DNA from: Ctenosaura bakeri
Taxonomy: Eukaryota; Chordata; Lepidosauria; Squamata; Iguanidae
Length of the DNA stretch: 64,000 bases
Direction: 5' to 3'
NCBI GenBank assembly: GCA_948474755.1
Contig: CAOLHI010000360.1
Coordinates: 617,732-681,731, forward strand
How positions within the stretch are numbered: the first letter of the stretch is position 1; each line of letters opens with the position of its first letter. Below, in pieces: positions 47,036-59,694 of the stretch. Position numbers and translations under genes: made by a program. The notes beneath the pieces are model-generated. The model did no database searches and was not told the DNA's origin. It saw only the letters and a program-made list of their open reading frames with translations.

Positions 47036-50000
47036 TTTTTTTTAATTATTAATTTTTATTTTTATTAATTATATAACTAAATCACAAATACAAAACAAGA
47101 AAAAAAAATTAAACACCATGTGATATACATAATAGTGAATTAAAAAAATTTTTTTTCTTTTTTTTCTTCTCTTAAGCAATACTAACTTTCATTGTTATTT
47201 TGCACCTTTACCCTTAAATTTATAAATCTGTTCAACTGTTATAATTTCACATTTAATTCAATATTTTTCACATCCCCTTTAATCTATTTCTATTGTTAAT
47301 TCTTTTAACTTTTTTTTTAAAAAAAACATTGACATCACTTATCCATTTAAATCTATAAATCACAAGTTTAACACACACACCTACTAAGAATTACAAAATA
47401 TACAACATAAAAGAAAAACAAAACTAAAACTAAAAAATACCCACCCCCCAGAGCCAACTTTTTATTTAATCCACTTTCCAAAATTGCCATTCTTCTTTTG
47501 ACAGGGTAGTATTACTATCTCTTTTCAGAACTTTATCCAAAAATATTTTCCAAATTTCTTCAAAATCATTCCCTTTAACCAAACCTTTCATAAACCTAAT
47601 TCTACATGTTAGTTTATCATTAATTGCAATTTTCCACACTTCGTTATACCATTCCTCTATTTGAAATTTTTCATTTGCTTTCCATTTTTTTGCTATTATT
47701 AATCTCGCTGCAGTTAACAAATTTGTTATTAATTCTTTCTTTACTTGAGTACACTCAACCTTATCATATATAGACAACAATGCAATATTTGGACATACTG
47801 GTATATCTGCTCCTATAATCTCTTTTATCTCTTTAAAAACCTTTTGCCAAAACTCCATTATCTTATTGCAATTCCACCACATATGCATATATGTACCAAT
47901 TTCTTGACATCCTCTCCAACATAATCTTGAATATTTCTCATCTATTTGATTTAATTTCACTGGAGTCAAGTACCATTTCCAAACTATTTTATAATAATTC
48001 TCTTTTATTCTTATTGATAATTTTTTTAAATGACGTTGTTTCCAAATTTTTCTCCATTCTTGTATATCTATATTTTGTACTATCTCTTCCTCTCACATTT
48101 TTCTAAGAAAATCCTCTTCTTGTTCTTTTGCTAATATTTTATATATTTCACTTGTAATACCTTTTAGTATTTCATTTTCTTGCATATTTTCTCTTTGAAT
48201 AATAATTTGTTCAAATTTAGTATGTTCTTTAAAATCCTTAACATATCTTTTCATACTCTTTGTCCATTGCTCTAATTGTATATAATTTAACCAGGATATT
48301 TTAGTTTCCTGCAATCTCTCTTTCATTCTATCTTTATTTATCATTATTTTCATCCAATCTTTTAATCTATAAATTTTTTGTTTTTTTATTTCTTTCTCTA
48401 TTATTTCTCTTAAATTTATTGGAAATTTTTCCATCATCACTATCGGAGTTAATATTGATATATTCGGTAATAATTTTCTTTTATTTTTTTTCCATATTTC
48501 TATTATATTTTTTATAAAAGGATTTTCTATCTTCTCCATTTCTTTCTTTGAAAAATTCCTAAAAAATATATTTTCTAATTTTGTCTCAATATTCATATCT
48601 TCTATCTCTAACCAATCTAAATCACCCTTTCCTGAAACCCCCTCTATGATATATCTCAATTGATTTGCATAATAATACCATTTTAAATTTGGAAGTCCCA
48701 GGTCACCTTCTTTTTGACTTTTATACCAATATTTCTTGTTAATCCTCGATTTTTTATTTCCATTACAAAAATTATTTAATATCTTTTGCCACTCCTTTAA
48801 TTCTTCCTCTGATAGTTTTATTGGTAACATTCTAAACAAAAAGTTAATTTTAGGTAAAATTTTCATTTTTACCACTGCTATTCTACCAAACCACGATAGC
48901 TTTATATTTTTGTAGTCCTCTAATTTCCTTTTTGTTTCTAATCTTAATTTCTTGAAATTTTTTTCCTGTAATTCTTGTAAATTTTTTGTAATCTCTATTC
49001 CTAAATATTTAATTGATTCTTTTATTTTAAGTAATCCTCTTTTACTACTTATAAATTTTTGTACTTCTTCTTTAGTATAATTAAATAACATTATTTCTGA
49101 TTTGGCCCAATTTATTTCTAATCCCGTCTTCTCCCCAAACTCTATTAAATGTTTATCTATCCTATCTTTCTTTTCAATTGGATTCTTAATTGTCAACAAT
49201 GTGTCATCTGCAAATAAGCTTATTTTATTTTTTTCCTTAACTCCAATTCCTTCCAAATTCTCATCATTTCTTATCACATTCGCTAACATTTCTATAACTA
49301 TTGCAAATAAAACTGGAGATAATGGACATCCTTGTCTCGTTCCTCTTGTTATTTGAATCTGTTCTGTAAATCCATCATTTACCATCACTACAGATGTATT
49401 ATGTGAATACAATTGATTTATTAACCCTTTAAATCTCTCTCCTAATCCTATTTTATTTAAAATTGTTTTTAATGCCGGCCATTCCACACAATCAAAGGCT
49501 TTAAATATATCTAGGGCTAAAATTCCAGCTTTTTGTTTATCTCTGTCCATTATATTTATTTTATTTATCGTTTTCCCTATTAAATTTGCCATCTGTCTTC
49601 CTTGAATAAAACCACATTGATCTTTATGTATATACTTATAAATAAATTTATTTAACCTCTTCGCCATTATTGCTGTCAAAATTTTTGCATCTTGATTTAT
49701 TAAAGATATTGGTCTATAAGAACCTGGATCCATAGGATCCTTATTTGGTTTTAAAATTAATATTATTAGTGACTGCTTCCATGATAATGGAATTTTTTCA
49801 CCCCTCAATATACTATTATATAACACTTTTAGTTTAGGAATTAAACCTTTTTTAAATGTTTTATAATATTCTGGACCTAGTCCATCCAATCCTGGTGATT
49901 TTCCTCCTTTTAAATTATTTATTACTTCTTCTATTTCCTCTTCTGATATCATTTCTTCCATCAATCCTTTATCTTGTTCTGTTAGTCTTACTTTCCAATT

Positions 50001-51006
50001 TTTATTAATATACTCCTCTATGTTCTCTAAAGATTTATCTTCTGCTGAATACAATTCTCGAAAAAATTCCTCAAATATTTTTAATTTCTCTTTCATCAAC
50101 CTTTTTTCTTTACCAAATTTATCTTTAACTACGCCAATCATATTTCTAGTTTTTTTTTATTGTACTGATTTAGCCAGCATTTTAGAATTTTTATTACTAT
50201 ATTCAAAATATTCCCTTTCCAAGTATATTAGATTTTTCTGAACTTCGTCCATTTCTATCTTTTCTAATTCATCTCTTTTTGCTTGTAATATTATTAATTT
50301 CTGTTTAGTTCTATCTATTATATAATCATTCTCTAGTTCCTTTATTTCTTTTTCTAATTTTAATTTTTTTTCTCCTAATTGTCTCTTTAATTTGCTTGAT
50401 TCTTTAATGCATAATCCTCTTACCACTGCCTTCATTGTATCCCACAACACATCTTGTGTTACTTCCTTATTGTTTATATCCCAAATTTCTTGCCACTCCT
50501 TCTCTATTTTATTTACTATCTCCTTATAATTAAATAACTTAGTATCCAGTCTCCACCTTTTTGCTTCTCTATAATTCCTTTTCATAGTTATATCCAAGTT
50601 CATCAGAGCATGATCTGTCACTTTTATTGTTTCAATTTCTGTATTTATTAATCTAGGTATCATATTCTTTGAAACAAAAATATAATCTATTCTTGAGTAA
50701 TTTTTATGAACTGATGAATAATACGTATATTTCTTTTCTTCACCCTTTATTAGCCTCCAAACATCTATCAGTTCATTTCTACTCACTAATTTATTCAAAA
50801 TTGTTATATTATTATATCTATCTCTAATTGATGGATCTGATTTATCTTTCCATCTATCCATCACCATATTAAAATCACCTGCGATTATTGTATAATCTCC
50901 TTTCATTTTTTTGATCTTATTAAATATTTCTTCATAAAACTCTTTTTGCTTCTCATTAGGTGCGTAAATATTCATTATGACATATGTTTCTCCATCTATT
51001 TCACCT
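47036..51006 (-). mobile_element. 5'-truncated L1 retrotransposon, young
   Basis: A 3.97-kb minus-strand insertion between 14-bp exact duplications. The low end is a short T-run (poly(A) tail on the minus strand) followed by about 430 bp of AT-rich 3' UTR. ORF2 fills the rest. The element stops inside the endonuclease domain, so ORF1, the 5' UTR and the N-terminal endonuclease are missing, as in ordinary 5' truncation during target-primed reverse transcription. Exact duplications and few stops suggest recent insertion. Confidence 0.95.
47466..51006 (-). pseudogene. L1 ORF2 (endonuclease part, reverse transcriptase, C-terminal)
   Basis: One continuous minus-strand frame of about 1180 codons broken only by TAA at 50157-50159 and TGA at 48093-48095. 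50157-51006 encodes the C-terminal part of the AP endonuclease (NIYAPN, AGDFNMV, SRIDYIFVS, TDHALMNLDI). 48093-50141 encodes the reverse transcriptase, with GLDGLGPEYYK, the LALDIFKAFD block, TRGTRQGCPLSP and the catalytic FADDTLL (about 49191-49211). 47466-47969 carries the C-terminal zinc-knuckle CWRGC...H...C (CX3CX7HX4C, typical of L1). The N-terminal endonuclease residues are lost, so the copy cannot be autonomous. Confidence 0.93.
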
Positions 51007-51020
51007 CACTTCAGTCATTT
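51007..51020. repeat. L1 target-site duplication, high side
   Basis: cacttcagtcattt, identical to 47022-47035. Confidence 0.9.
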
Positions 51021-51024
51021 CTTT

Positions 51025-51745
51025 ACAACTAGCATCTGTGCCAACTATTTTGGCTTCCATGTGAGGCACACAGCCAACCATGGCCTGGTGGTCACTGCTA
51101 TGACTGATATCTCCACAAGCTCCAAAAGGACAAGCAGATCAGCTGATATTGAAGCAAGTCTCCACTGTAACCTCACAAGTGGCATCATTAAATTTTCAGT
51201 TTGGCAACTTAGGGAGCTTTGGGATGCCCAGAAGACCAATGAAGTAAAGGAGCAAGAGCTCCAAGAAAAGGATGGAGGCCAGATGGAGCCATGGGCCCGG
51301 ACAGCCAGGTCAGGGTTGCCACCTCATTTTGTGATTACCATGAAGTTATTCTATCATTTCATTATGCTTCCAAGTTAGTAAAGCAGGCATAATGAATAAT
51401 GAACGAAACATAATAAAAGTTACATCAGTTTCACCAATGCTTTCAGGTTTTGAATCAAGCTGACACTAACATTTTTATATACTTCTTGTCAGAGGGTGGG
51501 AAGAGTCTCAAAAGTTAGCAGTAAAAGTTAGCAGTAAAACCTAAGGGTTTTTTGTTTTTGTTTTTCTACACAACGAATTAGACTCTGGTTGTCCATTCCC
51601 TTTTCCAGAAAGAAACTCGAAAAGGTTTCTTTTTCAAAAGTAGCATCCATTGCTGGAATGCTGCTGTTAAACAGGCTTTATCACACTTTAGTACACATAC
51701 AGACACATACATGGCAACATGTATGTGGTTATTGCAGAAGTGATG
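51025..51745. other. Unassigned non-coding stretch
   Basis: A 133-codon plus-strand ORF (50977-51378) begins in the L1 antisense and runs into unique sequence; it shows no domain. A 15-bp tandem (aaagttagcagtaaa) lies at about 51510-51540. Confidence 0.4.
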
Positions 51746-51747
51746 AC

Positions 51748-51870
51748 TGTGTGGCCTTCCAGATATTGCTGAGCTGCAAATCCTAGCATTCCTAAAAATT
51801 GGCTGTGGTGCTGGGGATGCTAGGATTTTCAGTCCACCAGTCCAACAATGCCCAGAGAACCACACAATTC
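51748..51870. repeat. Palindromic MITE remnant
   Basis: ccttccagatattgctgagc and gattttcagtccaccagtcc are the two halves of the family seen at 18036. Confidence 0.45.
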
Positions 51871-51874
51871 TCAC

Positions 51875-52790
51875 CACTTGTTTACTCAGCAAAAATATGA
51901 AGTGTAAAGCAACATATCTCAACAGACTATTTATCTGGCTGCCACTTAGATTTGTTGGTGTACAACCTGAAATGGACTGTGGTCAGTAGTAAGCCTTACT
52001 CTTCTTGCTTATCCAGATCAATGCAAAATTTAAACTCTGTCCTTGAGCTGGATCCTTTAACTCTTTGGTTAGCCCTCTGGTTTGCTTCAGATGCCATAAC
52101 CAGACACCTAGGAAATGTGTCTCATGGAATAAAAAGACAATTGATAAGTATGTCTTTTTTTTCTTTCATGTGAGGATATTTCTACTAATATGAGAACTAT
52201 TTTCAAAACCTTGTTTATTCAAAAGTAGAAAAGCATGGTAGTATGGCACAGTTAGATTACATGATGCAGCTATTTTCACTGATTATGTCTCAGATACCTT
52301 ACTATGAAGCGCTACTTAAAGTTACAGCAACAACGGAACCTGCTTAGTGCAATGTTCTATGTTTCTTCTGTTTAGCGCATGTTGTAAAATATCCATTCAG
52401 GATTTAAGTGACTGAAGAACATTCACTTGTTTCTCCTTGTTTAAGGCAGTACAATGTGATTCAGAAGATTTGACTATTTATTTCAACAAAGATTCACAAT
52501 GTTACTGTCCAACAGACTTCTGCTGGCAAACAGTAATAAGGAACAAACAACTATTTAAGAGAAATAAGTCATAACCATACTGAGTTAAAAGTGGCCCACA
52601 CATCCTTTTTGCCATCTTATTGTCATATTCTTTGATCATATCTTTCCCCATCACCACCATAAGTTGAAACATTTGCTTGCTCTATGAAGAAGGGGTAGGA
52701 AGGAAGACTGCCCATGATGTATAACCGATGACCAAGATCACCCTGACAGTTGCAAGTCATCTGCAGATTTGAGCATCCATATTCCTTTTT
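51875..52790. other. Unassigned non-coding stretch
   Basis: Nothing recognised. Confidence 0.45.
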
Positions 52791-52794
52791 ATAC

Positions 52795-53022
52795 AGTCTA
52801 AATACCCTAAAGGCACCAAATCTCATCTGATCTTGGAAGTTAAACAAGGTCAGCCCTGGTTAGTAGTTGGATGGGAGACTGCCAACAAATACCAGGTTCT
52901 GTAAACTGTATTTCAGAGGAAGGAACTGGCAAAGCCACTTTTGAGTATCTCTTGCCTAAGAAAACGCTGTGAAGATTTCATGGAGTTGCCATATGTCAAC
53001 AAGTGACTTGAAGGTACAAAGA
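52795..53022 (+). repeat. 5S rRNA-derived SINE, near full length
   Basis: The 5S-like head (ccaaatctcatctgatcttg, ggaagttaaacaaggtcag, tagttggatgggagactgcc) is followed by the SINE body (gaggaaggaactggcaaagc) and the tail (caagtgacttgaaggtacaa). The 5S promoter boxes are partly preserved. Confidence 0.9.
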
Positions 53023-53024
53023 GC

Positions 53025-53760
53025 CATGTTCCTCTTTATGAGGTTCTGATTAATCAGTCAGAGAGAAGACAGTTATCCAATTACCACAATGCCTAAGTTA
53101 ATGGGGAAAATGCCGAGCACAGATCTACACAGATCTTCAGTTTTATAACTCTCATTACCAAAAATGAAATGTATTCATCTCTGGAACTACACTGAAAGCA
53201 ATTTATTCCTTAAGCTTTGCAAACGACCAAAATGGGGAGGAAAAGACACTGTCCGCAGCCAAGCCACATGCTGATATTGCACAGAACGTCTCTTTTATTG
53301 TGTTAGCGTGTACTCCATTACAGTTCTGTGATCAGTTGGAAATAATGAAGACCACATGTGTTGGACTTCACAGATTTTTGGAATAACGAATCAGGAGTTT
53401 AAATTCTTTATTATCCCGCTAGAGACTTTCTTGGCCTCAGAAAAACTGAGCAAGAGGAATTCAAGGTGTAAGACTGTTTCTCTAAGGTAGTCTTGAAAAA
53501 CATTTGGACATATTCAAAGCAAAGTGATTCTGAGTCTGTGAACCATACTTTGATTCCTCTCTGCATAAAATTCATTTTATTTTGCTATAGTTAACTCTTG
53601 ATGAAAGCTTCTTGAGGGACTTGTGACATTTTTGCTGTGAAGATCCTTTAAAAATTTTAAAGCTACTGTTTATAGATTTAAAAACCACTATCTTGTAACA
53701 TTTTAATGGAAAGAAAATAGAAATGTTTCAGGGGTTTTTTAAGCAGCGTTATATTATTAA
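53025..53760. other. Unassigned non-coding stretch
   Basis: Nothing recognised. Confidence 0.45.
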
Positions 53761-53762
53761 TA

Positions 53763-54246
53763 TAGTCCTCCCTCCACATTCACAGGTTTGACCTTCATAA
53801 ATCTGATTATTCATGAGGCATGCTTGCATGTCTTTCTCCTCATTCTCCTCCTTCCATTCCCTTTTGTTTTGCCAGGCTTGGAGAAGGAAGGCGGGTGCCC
53901 AGACAAAATATAGAAATGTTTCGAAATAGATGCTATTTGTAAGTTGTTCATCGCCTCAAACCATATGGAAAGGCGGGATACAAATAAATAATTGAAAAAA
54001 ATAATTTAAAAAATGCAAGCAAATGGGGAGAGGAAGGCTCATGTGAGCCTTCCTTGTTCCCTCCAGAGCTCCCTCTCCCATTCCCTTGCCTCTGCTCCCA
54101 GCACATACATATAACACAAGGAAATGAGAGGGGTGAGCCCTGGAAGGGAATGGGGGAGGGATCGCAGGGGGAGGAGCTATTTGTGGTTCTTTCACTTTCC
54201 CGAGTGTTCTGCCCCCTGAACCCTCACAAAAGTGGAGGGGCCACTA
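53763..54246. mobile_element. Tigger/pogo-like MITE copy 4, with an L2 piece inside
   Basis: Ends tagtcctccctccacattc and gtggaggggccacta are inverted repeats flanked by TA. The subterminal ggtttgaccttcataaatct matches the other copies. The middle is interrupted by an L2-type 3' end. Confidence 0.75.
53895..54000 (+). repeat. L2/CR1-type LINE 3' end inside the Tigger-like element
   Basis: ttgtaagttgttcatcgcct, aaaggcgggatacaaataaa and an A-rich tail are typical of reptile L2/CR1 3' ends. Confidence 0.6.
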
Positions 54247-54249
54247 TAC

Positions 54250-57200
54250 TCAGTTTCACTGCACAGGATGCTGTACAGACAAATAGTACATCCAAAACAG
54301 GGGTGCTCCAGTTAACTGAGCTTTGCATGACAATTTTTTTAACTACAAACAATTCTTTTTGTCCTTTGCTTTTCCTTTAAACTTTGTGGAAACTACCCAA
54401 CATGTTTTCAGTGGAAATTATCAGTTTTCAGCAGAAAATGTTCTTAGGCAAAAGATACTGCATTCAATATACAGTTTTTGAGCTGTCAGTCCAAGGGACA
54501 AATGTAGCACCAACTCAACCCCAAAAGGCTATTTCTGAAACAGTCAGAACTTGACAGAATACTTGGCGAAAAAAAGTTCAAATACGTTTCACAATTCTTT
54601 GAAGCTTTAACAACTGCATCTCATTCCCTCCATCTGGTCTATTCAGCTGTATCGCTACAACATGAGTTAAGGTTCAAAAATTACGTGTGACCTCCTGCCA
54701 TATCCCACTGATAATACTTCTATTAGGTTTGCTTGATACATTCAGTTAAGTAACATTCTGGGACGAGCCATAGCTCACCAGTACAGCATACCCATCTGCA
54801 TGCAAAATGTGACAGGTTGTCACTGCCCTGTCTAGTTGCATGACAAGCAGTCACAGATAGCACACAGAGAGTGGGCTCAAGTTCTCCTTTCGGGTGGCAA
54901 ACTTGTGTAATGTATGAGTGTATAATGAGTACAACAGATGAAAGGCAGTACTTCTGTAAACTGCTTTTAAGTAATAGACTTAAGAAACTGCAGCAAAATT
55001 GCTCATTAACAATCTCCACTAACTGTTCTGCTATAATTATAAAGCAGTAATTGAAAGTTAAAGGCCGTACCAAAACTAACTGCACTCACTTGTCCTGAAA
55101 CAGAGCTCTGAATTGGAGTAGCAATGCTCCATATTCTGAAGAGGTAATACTGGTGAAAACAAGCACTGTTTGGCTACATGTCTAGCTCTGAAGGCATGTG
55201 GAAATGAACTACATGAGACAGTAACCAGACATGTTCACTGACCAACCCCCATCCATCTCAAAACTGTCAAGCAAGAGGCCGTACATCTACCTTTTGGGAA
55301 TAACTACCTGAAAAGTTACTGCTTTGATTAGAACTGCCCAAATCTCACAGCAAAGCAGTCCCAAAAAGTAATTATTCCATGGTCTGGTCAGAGCAGGGTT
55401 CCCAAATGAGTGGAAGCACCCTAGATGAGTAAAGAGAGGGGCTCTCTAACATAGTTTCAAAACATTATTTGAGGGCCACAGAGCCGGTCTGATTTCCAGC
55501 ATCACACCTGCTGGTCCTTGCGTTAAAACCACTACTCCTCCCCCTCCATTTGAGGAGGCAATAAGTAACTACCTTATAAAAATCACATTCATCCATCCCT
55601 TTCCTACACTTTTATACAATGAACTGCCTCTGAGAAACTTATTTCTAAATCAAGTGAGGGGACAGATTTGTCTCCAATAGCAGTGCCTTAAGTGCCAGGT
55701 GTTAATGTCCAGAGGGCTTAGAGTTCAATCCTATGATGTATTAACTCAGTAGATAAAGCATTTGCAGTGTGACAAAACGGCTACGGGAGTGAAACGCCTT
55801 AGAGTGGGGATGGCAACTTCTGAGAGTCCTGGAGCCATTTTTGTCCTCTCTCTTGAGCCCTGGAAGGCTGCAAGCGTGTACACAAACACACACGCAAATA
55901 TACACAAAACTGGGGCAGCTAGCAAAGCCTTTGATGGATGCAATTTGCCATTTTTATGCAGTTTTGTGCCTGCCCCTATCTGAACCCAAAATGTGCATTA
56001 AAAAAAGAGAGAAAGAGAAACAAAAACAGGAACTAACCAGTCAATCTATAGAAAGGCTTCTTTAACATCATAACTAAACTAGGCCTCCGGCAAAATTCTA
56101 TGAAATTCTGTGAAAATTTTAAAGACATTTCCACTGACCTCCATCAGTGTATCAACAGGACTGGGAGATAGGAAGCATAACAGAATCTTCCAGATAAACT
56201 TCATGGTATGTAACTAGCCAAGATAGTTTTCTAATAGTCTGCTCTCCCTCTTGTGTATATTAACTGTTTACTGGCAATGTGGGCACACACACTAGTTAAA
56301 TAGCTAACACAAAGCCTGCTGAGGAATTCTTCGGTCTCTCCTCCGTAACTACAGCTGCTTATTCAATATATCCATCAATGCCAGGTAGTGGATACAGTTA
56401 CCAAAGACACATCAGTTTAGCCAGGTTTTAATTAGCTTTTGGAAGAAGGAAAGCCCAAGATTTACTGTAAACCATCATATTAATAAGATTCCTACAAGGT
56501 ATGCAAACTGCACAGTTCAAAGGACGCCCCTACAAAGCAGTGGGCTTCAGTTAAAGCTAGGGGAACAGTTAGAAAACGAAAAATGAAAAAGATTTTTGTA
56601 TGGCACACATTAAAATAAGAGACAGGATGCAGCCCTAGCCAGCACAGCCAATGGTGAGGACTATGGCCAAAAACATTTGGATAGTCACACAATTCCCAGG
56701 CCTGAATCCAAAGGACAAAGGTGTGCAAATCCTTCCTGATTTAGGGACTAGCACACTACATACTTTTGGAATGAAGGCTGCCGTACTGTTAAGGACAGAT
56801 GTTTCTCAAATTTTGTTTGCTTCCCCATCTCCAGTCCTAAATTTATGATTGAATTCCAAGTGTGTATTGTATTAAGAGTAATAGTCACCTGGTCCACAAC
56901 TCTAATTTTGGCTTTAGTCAGGTCAAGTGAGGAGACACATGGAAAATTAATATATATAGTAGGGGATCAAATTCTTCCCACGTGGGTTCTGTTTTTGTTA
57001 AAAAAAACACTCTGAGGTTTCTTTTAAAAATAACACTCAGAATCTAGGTACTTGACAGTAAACGAATAAAAGGTAAGCACAACCAAGTTTAGTCATGACG
57101 TAAATAGCACAAGAGCTTTCAGTGAATGTAAGGCAGCAGCAATTTTCCTCTCAGCTCTTTATTCCCATCCTCTCTTACTCCAACTGCAAACCTTAACTGT

Positions 57201-57600
57201 CCTAACTCCCCATTTTACTACATTCATCCTCTTCTCGAATAACCAGTTGTGCCTGCTCTCTTATATTCCCTCATACCTGACCATTCTCACATCAGGTTCA
57301 TGAATCCCTCCCCCTTAAGTCTCTTGCCAAGTCTAGAGACAAATGTCAAAATAAGGCATAGAATACAAGGATGCCAAGGTGAGTCAACTATTTGATCAGT
57401 GGAAGAGAACCCTTGGCCTCCCAGATGTTTTAGATAAGAATTGCCTCAATTCCTCATCATTGGACTATGCTAAAACAGACTAATAGAAATTCTCCACAAA
57501 AACCTCTGAAGGGCCAATGGTTTCCCATCTGTATATTTGATACCTGTTGAGTATCAGCATTATTTATTAAGATTACAATCCTATACCTGCTTACTTAAGA
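54250..57600. other. Mostly unassigned
   Basis: Contains a SINE relic at 54762-54865 and MITE fragments at about 56630-56705 (ccagcacagccaatggtgag) and 57410-57470. No gene supported. Confidence 0.4.
54762..54865 (+). repeat. tRNA-SINE relic, second family
   Basis: gagccatagctcaccagtac followed by catctgcatgcaaaatgtga matches the head of the family at 59478; the 3' part is lost. Confidence 0.45.
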
Positions 57601-57607
57601 CAAACCT

Positions 57608-57835
57608 CTTGTGGCTTTCATGTGGTGTCAAGTTGGCTTCAACTTAATGGTGCCCTAAGAATGAAAGAACTCCAAGACACCCTGTTATTAACACTCTTGC
57701 TCAAGTCTTGCAGACTTATTGTCATAGCTTCCTTTATCAAGTCAAATCAGCTATAATGCTGTCTTCTTTTCCTGCTTCCTTCAACTTTTCCCAGCATTAG
57801 CACTATTTACAATGAGTTATGCTGTCTCATGATAT
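57608..57835 (-). repeat. Dispersed repeat with a SINE-like tail
   Basis: gtcaagttggcttcaactta followed by gtgccctaagaatgaaagaa and ccttcaacttttcccagcat resembles a common squamate repeat whose tail is Bov-B-like; I cannot name the family with certainty. Confidence 0.5.
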
Positions 57836-57839
57836 ACTT

Positions 57840-59475
57840 GTAGTAAATCCTACTGAACTCAGTGGGACTTCAGACAGACATGTGTAGGACTGCAGTGTAA
57901 ACTTACTGAAATATGGTTTCACACTCCTTTGCCCTCCGCTCAGATAAAATAATTAATGAAAGCTTCAGTTACAAAACGCTAACATTTTAAAAGATAAGCC
58001 TTGTTCAAATGAGGTGGAGGAGAAAGTTCTTCCTACCACATTTGTTGTCTAACAGCAGAGACGTTAAGCCAGGATTATTATTTTGTTCTAGATCATGTAC
58101 TTTGGGTTCAGTTAAATATATTTCCAGACAACAAGGAAGGTACATGTTTTTTACAATGTAATATGAAATATTATAACATCTCTTTAAATAGTCATGCAAG
58201 TATTTCAATAGAAGATGTTATTAAAACAATGCAAGTTACTGGTTAAAAATAGTTTTATACCTATCACTAGCTTAGTATTAACCTCAAAGATTAATATCTC
58301 AAAATACCTACACAAAATTCTTCATTATGTGTGCAAATTGATACTGGATTTAACATACATTGATTTATAGGACAGAAATGGACTAACAGTCACAGTCTGT
58401 ATGTATTTTCTGAATAAACTTCAACTGCAAAATTAGGTATTTGTTGTTCATGGCACAACTTCATTCTATGAAGCCTATGTCATTTTTGTAACATTATTAT
58501 TAGAAACTGTTTCCTCCACCCAACTACTGGCCATGTTTGCTGGATATGGTGGAAACTGTATTATCAGATAAACATCTGGAAGATACCAGATGTTGTTAGG
58601 AAAGGCTGTATGTTTGACAGAGCCTAATCCAATGTCATTACCTGATACGCTGTGCTTTCACAATGGAGCTGCGTGTCTCAGTCAAGTATTACCTAGTTCT
58701 AGCCTCTAAAGCCTATTTAACATCTCAGATTGGTCCAAGATGTCCTATTTGACACTTTAAACTGGTTTTGCCTGTCAATGGCTATGATACATAGGAAGGG
58801 AATGAACACTATGAAATGAAATGAATGAAACACTAAACCTCAGCTATCTAAAAAATGTAAAATCTTTTTTGTGATTCTGAGATGCAGTATTACATACTAG
58901 GACTGAAATTATTCCTTGTTAGTACACACTAGCTGAACCACCTCCCAAGGTCCTTTGCTGGAAACAGGCAAGTTTTCCTGCTTACATATGTAAATTAAAA
59001 TACTTTTAATTTACCAGTTTCCAAATCAATTCCGTAAGGGCTTGTTTACATGCTTAGTGATGCCTGAAGTTGCTGCTGAATATTGCTACCAAATAATACT
59101 AGAAATTGGCCAGAGATCAGATAGGCTTGTGTAGATCAGTATGTTAGTGAATTAATGTAATACATAATGTTCTTCGAGAGTATATATATATATATATACA
59201 TAAAATACCATTTCTTACAAGATACTAGAAGAGGACTTCACAAGCTCCCCAGGCAGCAGATTCCACTAACAGTAACTTCAGCCTATCTTTCATTAAGCAG
59301 AATTCTCGGCTTTTGTCAAATCGGGAGTTCACTATGCGAACAATGGTTTTTATTATTGTATTTAAAGACTGTCAGCAAGATGTTTTCATTGATATTCTTT
59401 TTTCAGAGCTAAACAATTTTTTCAGTGTTTACTTCCATTCCACAGCACATGTAAGATATTAAATCTGACCTCAAA
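57840..59475. other. Unassigned non-coding stretch
   Basis: A short (ta)n tract at about 59180-59200. Nothing else recognised. Confidence 0.45.
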
Positions 59476-59477
59476 TA

Positions 59478-59690
59478 TTTGTGGGAAGAATTATAGCCCA
59501 GTGGTAAAGTGCATTTTTTGTTTGTTTTTTCTACATTCAACAGCTCCCACTTTGAATCCCAAGCACCTCCAGGTACATCTGGAAGACACTCCTGTCTGAA
59601 AGCCCAAAGAATTCACTGTCAATCAGCAGAAACAATACTGAATTAGATGGATCAATAGCTTGACTAGATATAGGGTTCTGTCCTGACAAA
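59478..59690 (+). repeat. tRNA-derived SINE, second family
   Basis: Head tatagcccagtggtaaagtg, a T-rich insertion, then tttgaatcccaagcacctcc (B box), ggaagacactcctgtctgaa, and the distal block tgaattagatggatcaatag. Best copy of this family in the window. Confidence 0.7.
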
Positions 59691-59694
59691 CTTT

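Noticed and set aside
49102..50241. Plus-strand ORFs opposite L1 ORF2
   Set aside because: They are antisense shadows of the real minus-strand reverse transcriptase frame.
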